DNA of 64,000 bases from Alkalibacterium sp. AK22 (GTDB lineage Bacteria; Bacillota; Bacilli; Lactobacillales; Carnobacteriaceae_A): positions 1-64,000 of the forward strand of contig NZ_JANL01000022.1 in assembly GCF_000585255.1 (NCBI RefSeq), read 5' to 3'. Shown here piece after piece: positions 36,069 through 45,342 of the stretch; the first letter of the stretch is position 1; each line of letters opens with the position of its first letter. The position numbers and the translations under genes were made by a program. Under the pieces are notes generated by a model. It had not been told where the DNA came from. It did no database searches and was given only the letters and a program-made list of their open reading frames with translations.

Positions 36069-37685
36069 TTACCAGACAGCTATACTTCCGTCTGTTCTCG
36101 GCTCAGTTCCCCCTACATACACACCATTTTCGCGCTTCACTATTACCTGTCCTCTTCCAAACTGGCCTTTATCCAGTTCGACACTGACTTCATGTCCACG
36201 TCTTCTCAATTCTTCTATAATAGACACCGGCATGGAGGGTTCGACCAGCACTTTACGGCCACTTACCCACTGCCACCTTGGTGCATCCAGTGCATCTTGA
36301 GGATTTTGCTGATAATCGATCATCCCCTGTATCACTTGCAGGTGACCCTGAGGCTGCATATGCCCGCCCATCACTCCAAATGGCCCAACCGGCTGGTCAT
36401 TTTGGGTCAGAAAACCTGGAATGATTGTATTGAACGGGCGCTTGCCAGGTGCCAGAACATTCGCATGTCCCTCCTCTAAAGAAAAACCCACAGCTCTGTT
36501 ATTCAAGCTGACACCGTACTCTGGAATAACTATCCCAGATCCAAAGCCCATGTAATTGCTTTGGATATAGGAGATCATATTCCCATCTGAATCTGCTGCT
36601 GCCAGGTAGACTGTTCCTGAAGCATCCCTGATTCCTGGTTCAGCCAAGGCAGCTTCTTGGCCCATCTCGTCAGCCCTTGCTTTCGCATATTCTTCTGAAA
36701 GAAGGTCTTTTTTAGACACACGCATATCTCGGGAATCAGCAATCACCAGGTTCCCGTCTGCAAAGGCCTGTTTGATTGCCTCAATTTGCTTATGAACCGT
36801 TTCCGGCATCCCTCTGGGAGTATTGGGCAGCTGTTTAAGTGTATTTAAAGCCATAAGTGCGACAATCCCCTGACCGTTAGGCGGCATTTCCCATACCTTA
36901 AAGCCTTTATAGTCTATAGAAATTGGCTCTACCCATTCAGGCTTGTACTGCTTTAAGTCCTTTAATCTTAGTGTGCCTCCGTAGGTCCGTGAAAAGGCAT
37001 CGATTGCCTCGCCAATCGGTCCGTTATAGAAGGCTTGTCCAGCCGTCCTTCCGATGGCTCTCAAGCCCTTAGCATGTCCTGGCAGTTTGATGATATCCAG
37101 CGCCTTGGGCAGCTGTTCGCCTGGAGAAAACACGTCAAACCAGGTCGCTAGTTCTGGATACTTTTCTTTTTCCTTACCAAGCCGGTCGTAGGTCCGTTTA
37201 AAAGAACGAGCCACCGTAGCGGTTAGCGCAAAACCCTCCTCGGCCAGTCGGGCGGCAGGTTCCAGCACCTCGTTCAATGGAAGTTTTCCATGTTTTTTAC
37301 TCAGTTCTACCCAGCCTGCAGGCACCCCCGGAACTGTAACAGCATTAATGCCAAACTGCGGGAACATAGTCTCATCTTTTACATATTTCTCGGCATCCAG
37401 TGCAGCAGGTGAAGGGCCACTGGCATTAAGCCCATGTAATTGTTTGTCTTTCCACAACAAACTAAAACTATCTCCCCCAATTCCATTTGATCCTGGCTCA
37501 ACAACGGTCAAGGCAGCCGCTGTACCGATAGCTGCATCCACTACATTCCCCCCTTGTTTCAGCAAGTCCAGTCCGACTTGAGCTGCTAGTGGATGAGAGG
37601 TTGCGACCATCCCCTTTTTGCCTACGACCACCTCTCTTCTGGACGCATAGTGAAATGCATCTGCCTGGTAAGTCAATTTCCCCAT
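36069..37685 (-). CDS. Gamma-glutamyltransferase family protein
   Basis: 538 aa Ntn-hydrolase precursor that would self-cleave before a catalytic Thr in GTVYLAAADSDGNMISYIQSNYMGFGSGIVIPEYGVSLNNR. The PFNTIIPGF and GVMGGHMQPQGHLQVIQGMIDY segments are typical. No signal peptide, so it is cytoplasmic and closer to the YwrD branch than to secreted GGT. May act on glutathione or gamma-glutamyl peptides, in line with gor and gloA nearby (inference). Start 37685 chosen: AGGGGGG is 7 nt away, but only one nt from the first ATG. Confidence 0.88.
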   Translation of the reverse strand: MGKLTYQADAFHYASRREVVVGKKGMVATSHPLAAQVGLDLLKQGGNVVDAAIGTAAALTVVEPGSNGIGGDSFSLLWKDKQLHGLNASGPSPAALDAEKYVKDETMFPQFGINAVTVPGVPAGWVELSKKHGKLPLNEVLEPAARLAEEGFALTATVARSFKRTYDRLGKEKEKYPELATWFDVFSPGEQLPKALDIIKLPGHAKGLRAIGRTAGQAFYNGPIGEAIDAFSRTYGGTLRLKDLKQYKPEWVEPISIDYKGFKVWEMPPNGQGIVALMALNTLKQLPNTPRGMPETVHKQIEAIKQAFADGNLVIADSRDMRVSKKDLLSEEYAKARADEMGQEAALAEPGIRDASGTVYLAAADSDGNMISYIQSNYMGFGSGIVIPEYGVSLNNRAVGFSLEEGHANVLAPGKRPFNTIIPGFLTQNDQPVGPFGVMGGHMQPQGHLQVIQGMIDYQQNPQDALDAPRWQWVSGRKVLVEPSMPVSIIEELRRRGHEVSVELDKGQFGRGQVIVKRENGVYVGGTEPRTDGSIAVW

Positions 37686-37747
37686 AATCATTCCCCCCTG
37701 CCTATGTAATGCCGCTCACAAAGATCGGCATCTGTTCTCTAATAACC

Positions 37748-38131
37748 TTACAATTGGATGATTTCGATTTTGTATCCGTCCGGATCCTTGATGAAAAAAT
37801 ACGACGCTGCTCCGTCAGACAGGCCTTTCAGTTCCGTGACATCTTGACCGGACTGGCTAAATTCTTCGTGTGTATCTTCAAGATTGTCAACACCGATTGC
37901 AATATGTCCATAGCCATTACCCAGTTCGTAGGGTTCTGACTGATCATAGTTGTAAGTGAGCTCCAGCTCTACCTCGTCGCCGGGCAATGCCAGGTAGACC
38001 AGTGTAAATTTGAAATCAGGATAGTCCAGCCTTCTAACTTCTTTCATCCCCAATACATCCGAGTAGAATTCAAGTGACTGATCCAGATCTTTTACACGTA
38101 CACATGTGTGCAGCATTCGTTTGCTCATCAT
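37748..38131 (-). CDS. gloA: Lactoylglutathione lyase (glyoxalase I)
   Basis: Converts the hemithioacetal of methylglyoxal and a thiol to the S-lactoyl derivative. 127 aa single VOC fold with metal ligands in MLHTCVRVKDLDQSLEFY (His), VELELTYNYD (Glu), GYGHIAIGV (His) and GYKIEIIQL (Glu). Preceded by AAGGAGG; two adjacent ATG codons are both possible starts. Own promoter TTGACC - 17 nt - CAAAAT at 38157-38185. Confidence 0.9.
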   Translation of the reverse strand: MMSKRMLHTCVRVKDLDQSLEFYSDVLGMKEVRRLDYPDFKFTLVYLALPGDEVELELTYNYDQSEPYELGNGYGHIAIGVDNLEDTHEEFSQSGQDVTELKGLSDGAASYFFIKDPDGYKIEIIQL

Positions 38132-38156
38132 TCATTCCTCCTTAAAGTATGTTTTT

Positions 38157-38185
38157 ATTTTGCCTTACTTTACAAGTCAGGTCAA
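38157..38185 (-). promoter_or_regulatory. gloA promoter
   Basis: TTGACC - 17 nt - CAAAAT on the minus strand. Confidence 0.45.
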
Positions 38186-38221
38186 GCAAACCTGTCTTGA
38201 GCAAATATTTACATAGAGGGA

Positions 38222-38236
38222 TTGTAAGCGTTAAAA
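38222..38236. promoter_or_regulatory. cre-like site between gloA and the small RNA
   Basis: TTGTAAGCGTTAAAA, one mismatch from the CcpA consensus WTGNAANCGNWNNCW. It is upstream of both the gloA promoter (minus) and the small-RNA promoter (plus). Confidence 0.5.
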
Positions 38237-38263
38237 TATTTTTAACTCATTTTAAAAAAGATG

Positions 38264-38292
38264 TTGACTAATCAAGATGTATGCGTTATCAT
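38264..38292 (+). promoter_or_regulatory. Promoter of the 38299-38393 small RNA
   Basis: TTGACT - 17 nt - TATCAT. Confidence 0.65.
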
Positions 38293-38298
38293 TCAATT

Positions 38299-38393
38299 AG
38301 AAACATGTTAGTCGCAGTACTAATAGTTTTCTTTTTCATAAATCATCTCCTTTCTATGCGAAAGACCCCCTGCGGAAACAGGGGGTCTTTTTT
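38299..38393 (+). ncRNA. Putative small regulatory RNA (~95 nt)
   Basis: A promoter with exact 17-nt spacing and a very strong terminator, AAAGACCCCCTG / CAGGGGGTCTTT plus T run (38361-38393), bracket 95 nt with no good ORF on the plus strand. A 5' hairpin TTAGT/ACTAA (38308-38323) is followed by an unstructured U/C-rich stretch that includes TCTCCTTTCT (38346-38355), which is complementary to Shine-Dalgarno sequences. This layout is typical of Gram-positive trans-acting sRNAs. A cre-like site upstream suggests carbon control. Alternative: on the minus strand AAAGGAG precedes a 16-codon ORF (MKKKTISTATNMFLIE). Confidence 0.55.
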
Positions 38394-38439
38394 ATCGTTT
38401 ATACTTAGCGGTTGCAGGAGAACTGCAGCACACGCTCAA

Positions 38440-38823
38440 TCATTTGGCATAAATTTCCAGCGGTAGGCCGTCCGGATCCTTAAAAAAAGTAAAACGCTTT
38501 TCAGTGTATGGGTCGACACGCACCTCTTCAACTTCGATTCCTCTGCTTTTCAGGTACTTGACTACTCCCTCTACACTATCGACCGCAAAGCAGAGATGCC
38601 TCAAACCAGTTGCTTCCGGCCCACTGGGTCTATCTGGAGGACTAGGAAAAGAAAACAGTTCAATGCCGACCTGACCGCTTCTTAGATCCAACTTGAAAGA
38701 TTGACGCTCTTCTCTGTAAACTTCTCTGATTATTTCCATCCCGAGTATTTCACTGTAGAAGTGCCTGGACTTTTCATAGTTGCTGGCGATAATAGCTACG
38801 TGGTGAATATCAGTAAATAGCAT
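38440..38823 (-). CDS. VOC family protein, glyoxalase-like (YaeR/YwkD type)
   Basis: 127 aa single VOC fold with metal-binding positions HHVAIIASNYEKSRHFYSEILGM (His), VGIELFSFP (Glu), LRHLCFAVD (His) and GLPLEIYAK (Glu). Members have often been annotated as glyoxalase I-like; the substrate is not established. ATG at 38823 taken, with AAAAAGGA 9 nt upstream, rather than an upstream in-frame Met. Divergent from the AEC transporter. Confidence 0.85.
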   Translation of the reverse strand: MLFTDIHHVAIIASNYEKSRHFYSEILGMEIIREVYREERQSFKLDLRSGQVGIELFSFPSPPDRPSGPEATGLRHLCFAVDSVEGVVKYLKSRGIEVEEVRVDPYTEKRFTFFKDPDGLPLEIYAK

Positions 38824-38956
38824 GTTCTCAAATCCTTTTTCGCTTGTTAATTTCAGGTTATACATTCGACTTTGCTTTTGTACTCCATTGAGCGTATAGT
38901 ATTAGGATAAGAAAAGCAATATTCTTCCAACAATACAATAGAATGAAGGCGACTCA

Positions 38957-39874
38957 ATGGACATATCACTCGTTATTTTCGAACAGCTTCTTCAAATGTT
39001 TCTCATCATGATGTTCGGCTTTGCACTTGTAAAAATTAAATTTCTCAACATGGACGGCAGCCAGCAACTGGCTAATATCGTGACCAAAATACTGATTCCT
39101 ATCGTTTTGGTGCTGTCCTTCCAGCAGGATTTCGAGGCTGATCATCTTCAGCTTCTATTCACTGCTCTGATTGGTTCATTGGCCATCACTTTGTCCCGAA
39201 TTCTGATTGCTCATACACTTTTAAAAAACCGATCCAAAATCGATCGCTACGCCATCGTATTCTCCAATACGGCTTTTATGGGTATCCCGATTGTTCTACC
39301 TATACTCGGTTATGAAGGGATTTTCTTTCTGTCCATGTACATTGTGACCTCAGCTGTTTTTCAGTTCACCTATGGCATCTGGATTCTGTCTGAAGGACGA
39401 CAGCCGATTACACTCAAGTCGATTTTCACCAATCCGGCAAGTATCGGTGCTTTTATTGGATTTGGCCTTTACCTGACTCGCCTTCCGCTTCCGCCGGTTC
39501 TTTATGACAGCCTGGATTCCATAGGTGGTCTTAGCTCTCCACTCGGCATGATTCTGCTAGGTGGATATTTGGCCCGGACACAGCTGAAAGAAATTTTTCT
39601 GGTGCGCTCCAACTACTGGACAGTCGCTGTTCGCCTGATTATTGCACCGGCCGTCGCTTTGCTCCTAATCTGGCTGCTGCCTATCAGTCACCCCTCCGTT
39701 CTACTCGTGCTGGCCATTGCCAACTGCACACCGACAGCCGTCAACACCGCCCTGTTTTCCCAAATTTATGGCGGGGATTATGAGTACGGAGCGCGCATTA
39801 TTATTCTTGCCAGTTTCTTTTCAATCGTCACTATGCCTTTGATGATCAGCTTTGCCACACTTTTTTTATTTTGA
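38957..39874 (+). CDS. AEC (auxin efflux carrier) family transporter
   Basis: 305 aa with about ten membrane helices. Family features: N-terminal MMFGFALVKIKFLN, the middle IVFSNTAFMGIPIVLPILG and C-terminal IANCTPTAVNTALFSQIYGGDYEYGARIIILASFFSIVTMPL. Bacterial members export or take up organic acids such as malate; the substrate is not evident. Monocistronic, followed by a strong terminator. Confidence 0.88.
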   Translation: MDISLVIFEQLLQMFLIMMFGFALVKIKFLNMDGSQQLANIVTKILIPIVLVLSFQQDFEADHLQLLFTALIGSLAITLSRILIAHTLLKNRSKIDRYAIVFSNTAFMGIPIVLPILGYEGIFFLSMYIVTSAVFQFTYGIWILSEGRQPITLKSIFTNPASIGAFIGFGLYLTRLPLPPVLYDSLDSIGGLSSPLGMILLGGYLARTQLKEIFLVRSNYWTVAVRLIIAPAVALLLIWLLPISHPSVLLVLAIANCTPTAVNTALFSQIYGGDYEYGARIIILASFFSIVTMPLMISFATLFLF

Positions 39875-39898
39875 ACCTTACCCTTGTTTTCTAAGCAG

Positions 39899-39949
39899 AA
39901 AGCCGCCGGGATCCTTTGCACATCTGTGTACGGATCCCCGGCGGCTTTT
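39899..39949. terminator. Terminator after the AEC transporter gene
   Basis: Arms AAAGCCGCCGGGATCC and GGATCCCCGGCGGCTTTT, 17-nt loop. Confidence 0.85.
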
Positions 39950-40028
39950 ATTGTCTGCTCACTGGATACGAAATTTTGTGCTGACACATAAGCCACTTCG
40001 CTCAACCAGATCCAAGCCCCCCATTCAG

Positions 40029-41832
40029 TCAGGCATAGTTTTCAAACTGTGCGTAATAAAGGTCAGCGTACATACCTTTTTCAAGAATCAGCTCGTCATG
40101 ACTCCCTTGCTCGACAATCTGCCCGTCATTTACGACCAGGATAGAGTCAGCATTTCGGATGGTGGACAGCCGGTGAGCAATGACAAAAGCGGTCTTGTCT
40201 GCCATCAGTTTTTTCATGGCCTGCTGAGTCTTCATTTCGGTCTGCGTATCCACATTGGACGTTGCCTCATCCAGAATCAGTAAATTGGCATCTAAAATCA
40301 TAGCTCGGGCAATTGTCAGCAGCTGCTTCTGCCCCTGAGAAATATTTAGCCCTTCCTCGTCAATAAACGTATCATAGCCCTCCGGTAAAGTCATGATGAA
40401 GCGGTGAACCTGAGCAGCCCGGGCAGCTGCTTCCACTTCCTTTTGAGTGACGCCTGCTTTTCCATAAGCCAGATTTTCAAAGACCGTCCCTGAAAACAGC
40501 CAGGCATCTTGCAGGACCATGGCGTAGGAAGAGCGCAAGCTGGCACGCGTAGCTTCAGCAGTATTCAGTCCATCCAGTTCTATTTCTCCTTCGTTTGGAT
40601 CATAAAAACGCATTAAGAGATTCACCAGAGTCGTTTTCCCGGCACCTGTTGGACCAACGATAGCAATCACGTTCCCTTCAGGCGCTTCAAAATCCAGATC
40701 TCGGATTGTCATTTTATCCGGACTGTAGCCGAATGACACATTAGTCATCGACACCTCTCCTCTAACGTCAGCGTAGACATGGGCACTGGACACGTCCGCT
40801 GCTTCTTTGGGCTCGTCCATCAGTAGGAAAACCCGTTCAGCTGCCGCAAAAGCAGACTGCAGCTCACTGATAATATTAGCCAGCTCATTGATCGGACCAG
40901 AAAATCGTCTGGAATACAGGACGAATGAAGAGATAGCCCCCAGAGTCAGCATATTCGTTAAAAAGAGAAGCGCTCCAACTACACTCACAAGTGACAGAGA
41001 GAGATTATTGATAAAGTTAATTGACGGCCCCACCATACTTCCGTAGTAGTCTGCATTGTAGTAAGCAGAGACTGCTTCACTGTTCTTCTTGTCAAAGCGA
41101 TTGATCATATTTACTTCCTGATTGTACGCTTTAATGGTCTGCTGACCTGAAATCATCTCTTCGACAAAGCCGTTCATTTCACCTAGCTTCTCAGAACGCA
41201 GGCTGAACAGCGGACGGAAGCGTGACACCATGTACTTGGTTAGCATGATTGATGCCGGAATAGTAATACAGAATACCAGTGTCAAAAGAGGTGAAATCAG
41301 CAGCATCATTGTCAAAGATACACTAATCGTAATAGCGCTCGTCAGCACCTGGATGAAATCATTGGAAAGTGACTGATTGATTGTGTCGATATCATAGGTG
41401 ACCCGACTAATGATGTCTCCTATCTGATGCTGATCAAAATAGCCAACCGGCAATTCTGACATACGGTTAAACACATCCTTGCGCATGCGGTGAACCGTCT
41501 TTTGCGTAAGCCGGGTCATCAGCGACTGCATAGTGTATTCAAGTAAGGCAGAGAGAATAAAAAAAACAATCATCAGACTCACATAAAAGGTCACTTGCTC
41601 AAATACCACGCTGCCGGCTCCCGGCTGGATGGCATCGATGGCCAGACCAGACAGTAAAGGCCCGACTAGAGAAAAAAGATTGCTTGCAACCATCAATATA
41701 GTAGCCAGAAGTAGGGGCCACTTATACCGATACAAATAAATAACCCCATAGTCTTTTCAGAACCTGCCAGCAACTTGTCTTCAGTTTTTTTGACTGTGAT
41801 GACCTAGGTTGACTTGCAGGACTTCTATGCAA
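40029..41832 (-). pseudogene. ABC exporter subunit B, frameshifted near the N-terminus
   Basis: TMD-NBD half transporter of the LmrD/BmrD type; 568 of its codons are open (Walker A VVGPTGAGKTTLVNLL, signature NISQGQKQLLTIARA, Walker B LLILDEATSNVDTQTE). The proper start is TTG at 41832, with GGAGGAG upstream and overlapping the preceding gene's stop. That frame reads 36 codons (ending WQVLKRLWGYL) and then stops. A tandem 4-bp repeat (AAAT twice, about 41734-41741) shifts the frame; removing one copy joins ...LKRLWGYL to YRYKWPLLLATILM, as homologues read. The only remaining starts have no RBS, so it is probably inactive or expressed at low level. Confidence 0.75.
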
Positions 41833-43540
41833 TTTGATCTCCTCCTGACTGATTCTTATACATATCATGATACTTTGGACAACTCTTCATCAGCTCCTCA
41901 TGTGTACCATAGCCGATGATTTTACCTTCTTCCAGCATCATAATGGCATCTGCATGCTGAATCGAACTGACCCGCTGAGCAATCATGACAGTAGTTGTTT
42001 CTGCATAGGATTCAAACAGGGCCTTCCTCAACTCCGCATCCGTTTTGTAATCCAGAGCACTAGAGGAATCGTCTAAAATAAGAATTTCAGGCTTCCCTGC
42101 CAGAGCCCTGGAGAGCAGGACCCTCTGCTTCTGTCCGCCACTCAGATTGGTTCCTTTAGGAGTCAGACGATGATTCATCCCGTCCGTCAGTGAAGCAATG
42201 AAGGACTCAGCCTGAGCATGTTCGCTAGCTTCGTAAACGGATGCCCGGCTGAGCTTCCGGCCAAAAGCAATATTTTCCTCCAGTGTGTCTGCGTATAGAA
42301 AATCTTTTTGGAAGACGACACCGAAGCGTCTATGTAGATCTTCCATCGCCATGCTATCGACATTCACACCGTCAAGACGGACACTTCCCCGGTCAGTATC
42401 GTAAAGTCTGAGGAGCAGTCTAATCAAAGTGGTCTTACCGGCACCCGTGGCACCAATAATACCTAGTGTCTCCCCTTTTTTCAGACTGAAGTCAATATTT
42501 TCCACAACAGGCTTGTCTGGTAGGTAGCCAAAAGAAACCTGTTCAAAAGAAATGTGAGCTTCAGTATCCGTCTAATCCAAAGCTTTCACTGCCAGTTCCG
42601 GTTCAGTAGCCAGAATATCATGTATTCGGTCAGCTGAGGCGATTCCTCTGGAAAACATTACAAATATGCGTGTGATGGAAAGCATAGAATTCAGGATGAT
42701 TGTAAAGTAAGTCATGAAAGCAATCACCACACCGGGCTGAGTTAAGCCGGCGTTGACCCGGTAGGCACTCGCCAAGATAACCAGGGCCAGGCCGCTGTTT
42801 AGAAAAAGATTCATTAAAGGTGTTGTTGCCGCTATCGTCTTATTGGCTTTGGTTTCTGCCTGGACGACACGCCGGTTGACGCCATCAAACCGCTCTTTTT
42901 CATATGCTGTCTTGGACAGCGCTTTGATGACCCGTGCACCACTGATATTTTCTCTAACCGTCCTTACCAGCCGGTCGACCTCCTGCTGCAAGCTATCAAA
43001 CAGTGGAATTCCTTTTTTGGAAATAAAGTAAACTGTAGCAGTCGCAAATGGTAAAACCCCTAACATCACTAGGGTCAGTACCGGATCCAGTGTCAAAGTC
43101 ATCAAAATTCCACCTAGAAGCAAGATGGGTGCCCGTACCCCGATTCGTTGCATCAGGCCGATTGTTCGATGAATATTATAAGTATCCGACGTCAGGCGCG
43201 AAATTAGAGACGGCGCTGTAAAGCGGTCGGCCTGACTCGCTGAAAGATAAGTCGTTTTTTCATACACATCGTGCCTGATGGCTTTGACTGCATCCCTAGC
43301 TACACTAGATGCCATACGGTTAGCCTTAATACTGGCTAGAACAGCAATTACTGAACAAACGACCATAGCTCCGCCCCAAAGCAGAATCCCATTGATACTT
43401 CCAGTTGGAACAACGACATCAATCATATAAGCCAGTATCCAAGGCAAGAACAAGTCCATAACCGTCCCTGTAAATTTTATCGAGAAGCCCGCGAGCATAC
43501 GATATTTTAAAGGTGTTAAGTAGGTAAGCAGTAAGTTCAT
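41825..43540 (-). pseudogene. ABC exporter subunit A interrupted by an in-frame amber codon
   Basis: TMD-NBD half transporter (LmrC/BmrC type). The membrane domain (322 codons) ends in TAG at 42572-42574; the same frame continues without gap into TDTEAHISFEQVSFGYLPDKPVVENIDFSLKKGETLGIIGATGAGKTTLIRLL, signature [16 protein letters not shown] and Walker B ILILDDSSSALDYKTD. The stop lies in the linker before the A-loop Tyr. Re-initiation at GTG 42505 would lose the A-loop. Followed by subunit B, also broken. A sequencing error cannot be excluded. Confidence 0.8.
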
Positions 43541-43586
43541 AATTGAACGCCTTTCTTTTAAATTGTAAGGTATCTATCTGGTCTCT

Positions 43587-44015
43587 TTAGCTCCCCAGCG
43601 CTGCTTTTCGCGCCTTTTCCATAGCATGTCTCAGCATCCTACCCATTTCCTTCTGTTCAGCTTCAGACAGTCCGTCCAGTATAATACTGTTCCAGTCCTT
43701 GAGAATATCAACAATTGCAGGATAAACACTTTTCGCTTTTTCAGTAGGATAAACAAGCAGCTTTCTCGCATCTCCTTGACACTGCCTGCGGTCAACATAA
43801 CCTTTTTTCTCAAGAACGGCCAGCTGACGGGCTACCGTACTTTTGTTAACAAAAATCAGCCGGGCCAGATTCTCCTGCGAGATTCCCGGATTGCTGCAAA
43901 TGTTGATAATATAAGTATGGTGGATCCCACTCAAATCAAAAGCCTGCATCCGCTCTCCACGGTACAGCTCCGACAATCGCGATGTGCGGTTGATATAACG
44001 CATTAAATATTCCAT
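43587..44015 (-). CDS. MarR family transcriptional regulator
   Basis: 142 aa winged helix protein: helix-turn-helix NPGISQENLARLIFVNKSTVARQLAVLEKKGYVDRRQCQGDARKLLVYPTEKAK. First gene before the (broken) ABC exporter pair and therefore probably its repressor. ATG at 44015 has GGGAGGAG 5 nt upstream; an upstream in-frame start would run through the operator and is rejected. Ends cleanly, so it outlives its presumed targets as an intact ORF. Confidence 0.88.
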   Translation of the reverse strand: MEYLMRYINRTSRLSELYRGERMQAFDLSGIHHTYIINICSNPGISQENLARLIFVNKSTVARQLAVLEKKGYVDRRQCQGDARKLLVYPTEKAKSVYPAIVDILKDWNSIILDGLSEAEQKEMGRMLRHAMEKARKAALGS

Positions 44016-44036
44016 CAAATCTCCTCCCAGTTTAAT

Positions 44037-44095
44037 TCGTTGCGTTCGCAACGATATGGGCTAATATAGCAGTAATAGCTGGGTCTGTCCAGTTT
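44037..44095 (-). promoter_or_regulatory. marR promoter and operator
   Basis: TGGACA - 17 nt - TATATT on the minus strand, followed by a perfect 8+2+8 palindrome TCGTTGCG-TT-CGCAACGA (44037-44054) between the -10 and the RBS: a likely MarR autorepression site. Confidence 0.6.
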
Positions 44096-44149
44096 ATAGT
44101 CTTGCTATCCCTCAAGTATGGTGTTACCCCGGCTCTAATGGTCTTATGT

Positions 44150-44182
44150 AAAAAACCCGCCAGATCAATTGGACCCGGCAGG
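44150..44182 (-). terminator. Terminator of the persulfide operon
   Basis: CCTGCC / GGCGGG stem followed by six T on the minus strand, about 40 bp after the tauE-like stop. Confidence 0.65.
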
Positions 44183-44220
44183 TATACATGCGTATGATTT
44201 GTTCATTTTCCATCTTTCAG

Positions 44221-45003
44221 TTAAGCCACGATCAGATTGTACCAGATTTGAACAGAAGTCCCTAAAATCAGTAGAGCCAAAACCCACTGTAGCACTTTCG
44301 TATTGGTTTTCTGCCCGACTTTTGCTCCTATGGGTGAAGCAATTAGGCTCGCAATGATCATCACAGCAGCTGGAGCATAAAGAACCTGATCTGTAGCCAC
44401 CTTGCCTACTGTTGAGCCGATGGATGACAGAAAAGTTACCGCCAAAGATGTTGCGATAGTCACTCGGGTAGGGAGCTTCAGCACTGTCAGCATGATCGGA
44501 ATCAGCAGAAAGGATCCCGCTGCTCCAACAATTCCAGAAGCAACGCCTACGGCAAAGGACAAACCGGACGCCAAGGGCTTTTTAAACTCAATCAAGTGAG
44601 CTGGCCTGTCCGGAGTCTCTTTCCTGGGCATGAGAATCATTACAACCGCAATGGTTGCCAAAATAGCATACACCAGGTTAATGGATTCTTCCGGGAAAAA
44701 TCCTGATGCAAAGGCTCCGATAAAACTCCCCAATAGAATGCTTCCACCCATATACAAAATCAGCTTTCGGTGCAGATAACCTGTTCCTTTGTATGCCCAG
44801 ACTCCGGCAATCGTTGCGAAAAATACTTGTACAGCACTAATACCTGAGACCTCATGGGGAGTCAAAGCTGTAAATCCCAATACCGGTGGAATAAATAACA
44901 ACATGGGATACTTGATGATGGAACCGCCCACGCCCACTAGTCCTGAAACAAAAGAACCGACAAAGCCAATCATGAAAATTGTAAAAATATAAGCAATATC
45001 CAT
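44221..45003 (-). CDS. Sulfite exporter TauE/SafE family protein
   Basis: 260 aa membrane protein with about eight helices and the two family repeats (GLVGVGGSIIKYPMLLFIPP and GVASGIVGAAGSFLLIPIMLTVLKLPTRVTIATSL). Expected to export sulfite or related sulfur oxyanions. Last gene of an operon of sulfur-transfer proteins, where it would expel the sulfite made by persulfide oxidation, as TauE does in the staphylococcal cst system. Start has TAGGAGGA upstream. Confidence 0.88.
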   Translation of the reverse strand: MDIAYIFTIFMIGFVGSFVSGLVGVGGSIIKYPMLLFIPPVLGFTALTPHEVSGISAVQVFFATIAGVWAYKGTGYLHRKLILYMGGSILLGSFIGAFASGFFPEESINLVYAILATIAVVMILMPRKETPDRPAHLIEFKKPLASGLSFAVGVASGIVGAAGSFLLIPIMLTVLKLPTRVTIATSLAVTFLSSIGSTVGKVATDQVLYAPAAVMIIASLIASPIGAKVGQKTNTKVLQWVLALLILGTSVQIWYNLIVA

Positions 45004-45064
45004 AAAATCCTCCTAAAATTAACTAAGGAAAAGAGGAGCCTGTTTCGCTCCCCTTTACCCAGTC

Positions 45065-45295
45065 TTATTCGCCTTTTTTGATGAAAAATGTCAGGACATC
45101 GTCCGTTTCATCTGTTTGAAGCAGTTCGTGACCGGTAGAATTCGCCCAGGCTTTAAAATCATTGAGTGCACCCTTGTCAGTTGCCTGCACTTTTAAAATT
45201 TCACCAGCATTCATAGTCTTCATTTCTTTTCTTGTCTTGACAATCGGCATAGGACATGCCAGGCCTTTAGCGTCCAGTACTTTGTCTGCATTCAT
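45065..45295 (-). CDS. TusA family sulfurtransferase (single domain)
   Basis: 76 aa. Sulfur-accepting Cys in [18 protein letters not shown] near residue 14, with the typical VQATDKGALNDFKAWANSTGHELL second half. Carries sulfane sulfur as a protein persulfide between sulfurtransferases. Nearly the same sequence recurs as the N-terminal domain of the next protein in the operon, suggesting duplication. Confidence 0.92.
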   Translation of the reverse strand: MNADKVLDAKGLACPMPIVKTRKEMKTMNAGEILKVQATDKGALNDFKAWANSTGHELLQTDETDDVLTFFIKKGE

Positions 45296-45342
45296 ATTTT
45301 TTTCTCCTCTAATTTATATTTTTAGTGTTCTTGCTGACCCTT

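Noticed and set aside
38281-38466. 61-codon plus-strand ORF over the small RNA
   Set aside because: No RBS, and it would have to read through a very strong terminator.
42505-42574. Amber readthrough or pyrrolysine at the TAG in ABC subunit A
   Set aside because: No known readthrough context and no evidence for pyrrolysine; a plain nonsense mutation is simpler given the second lesion in the partner gene.
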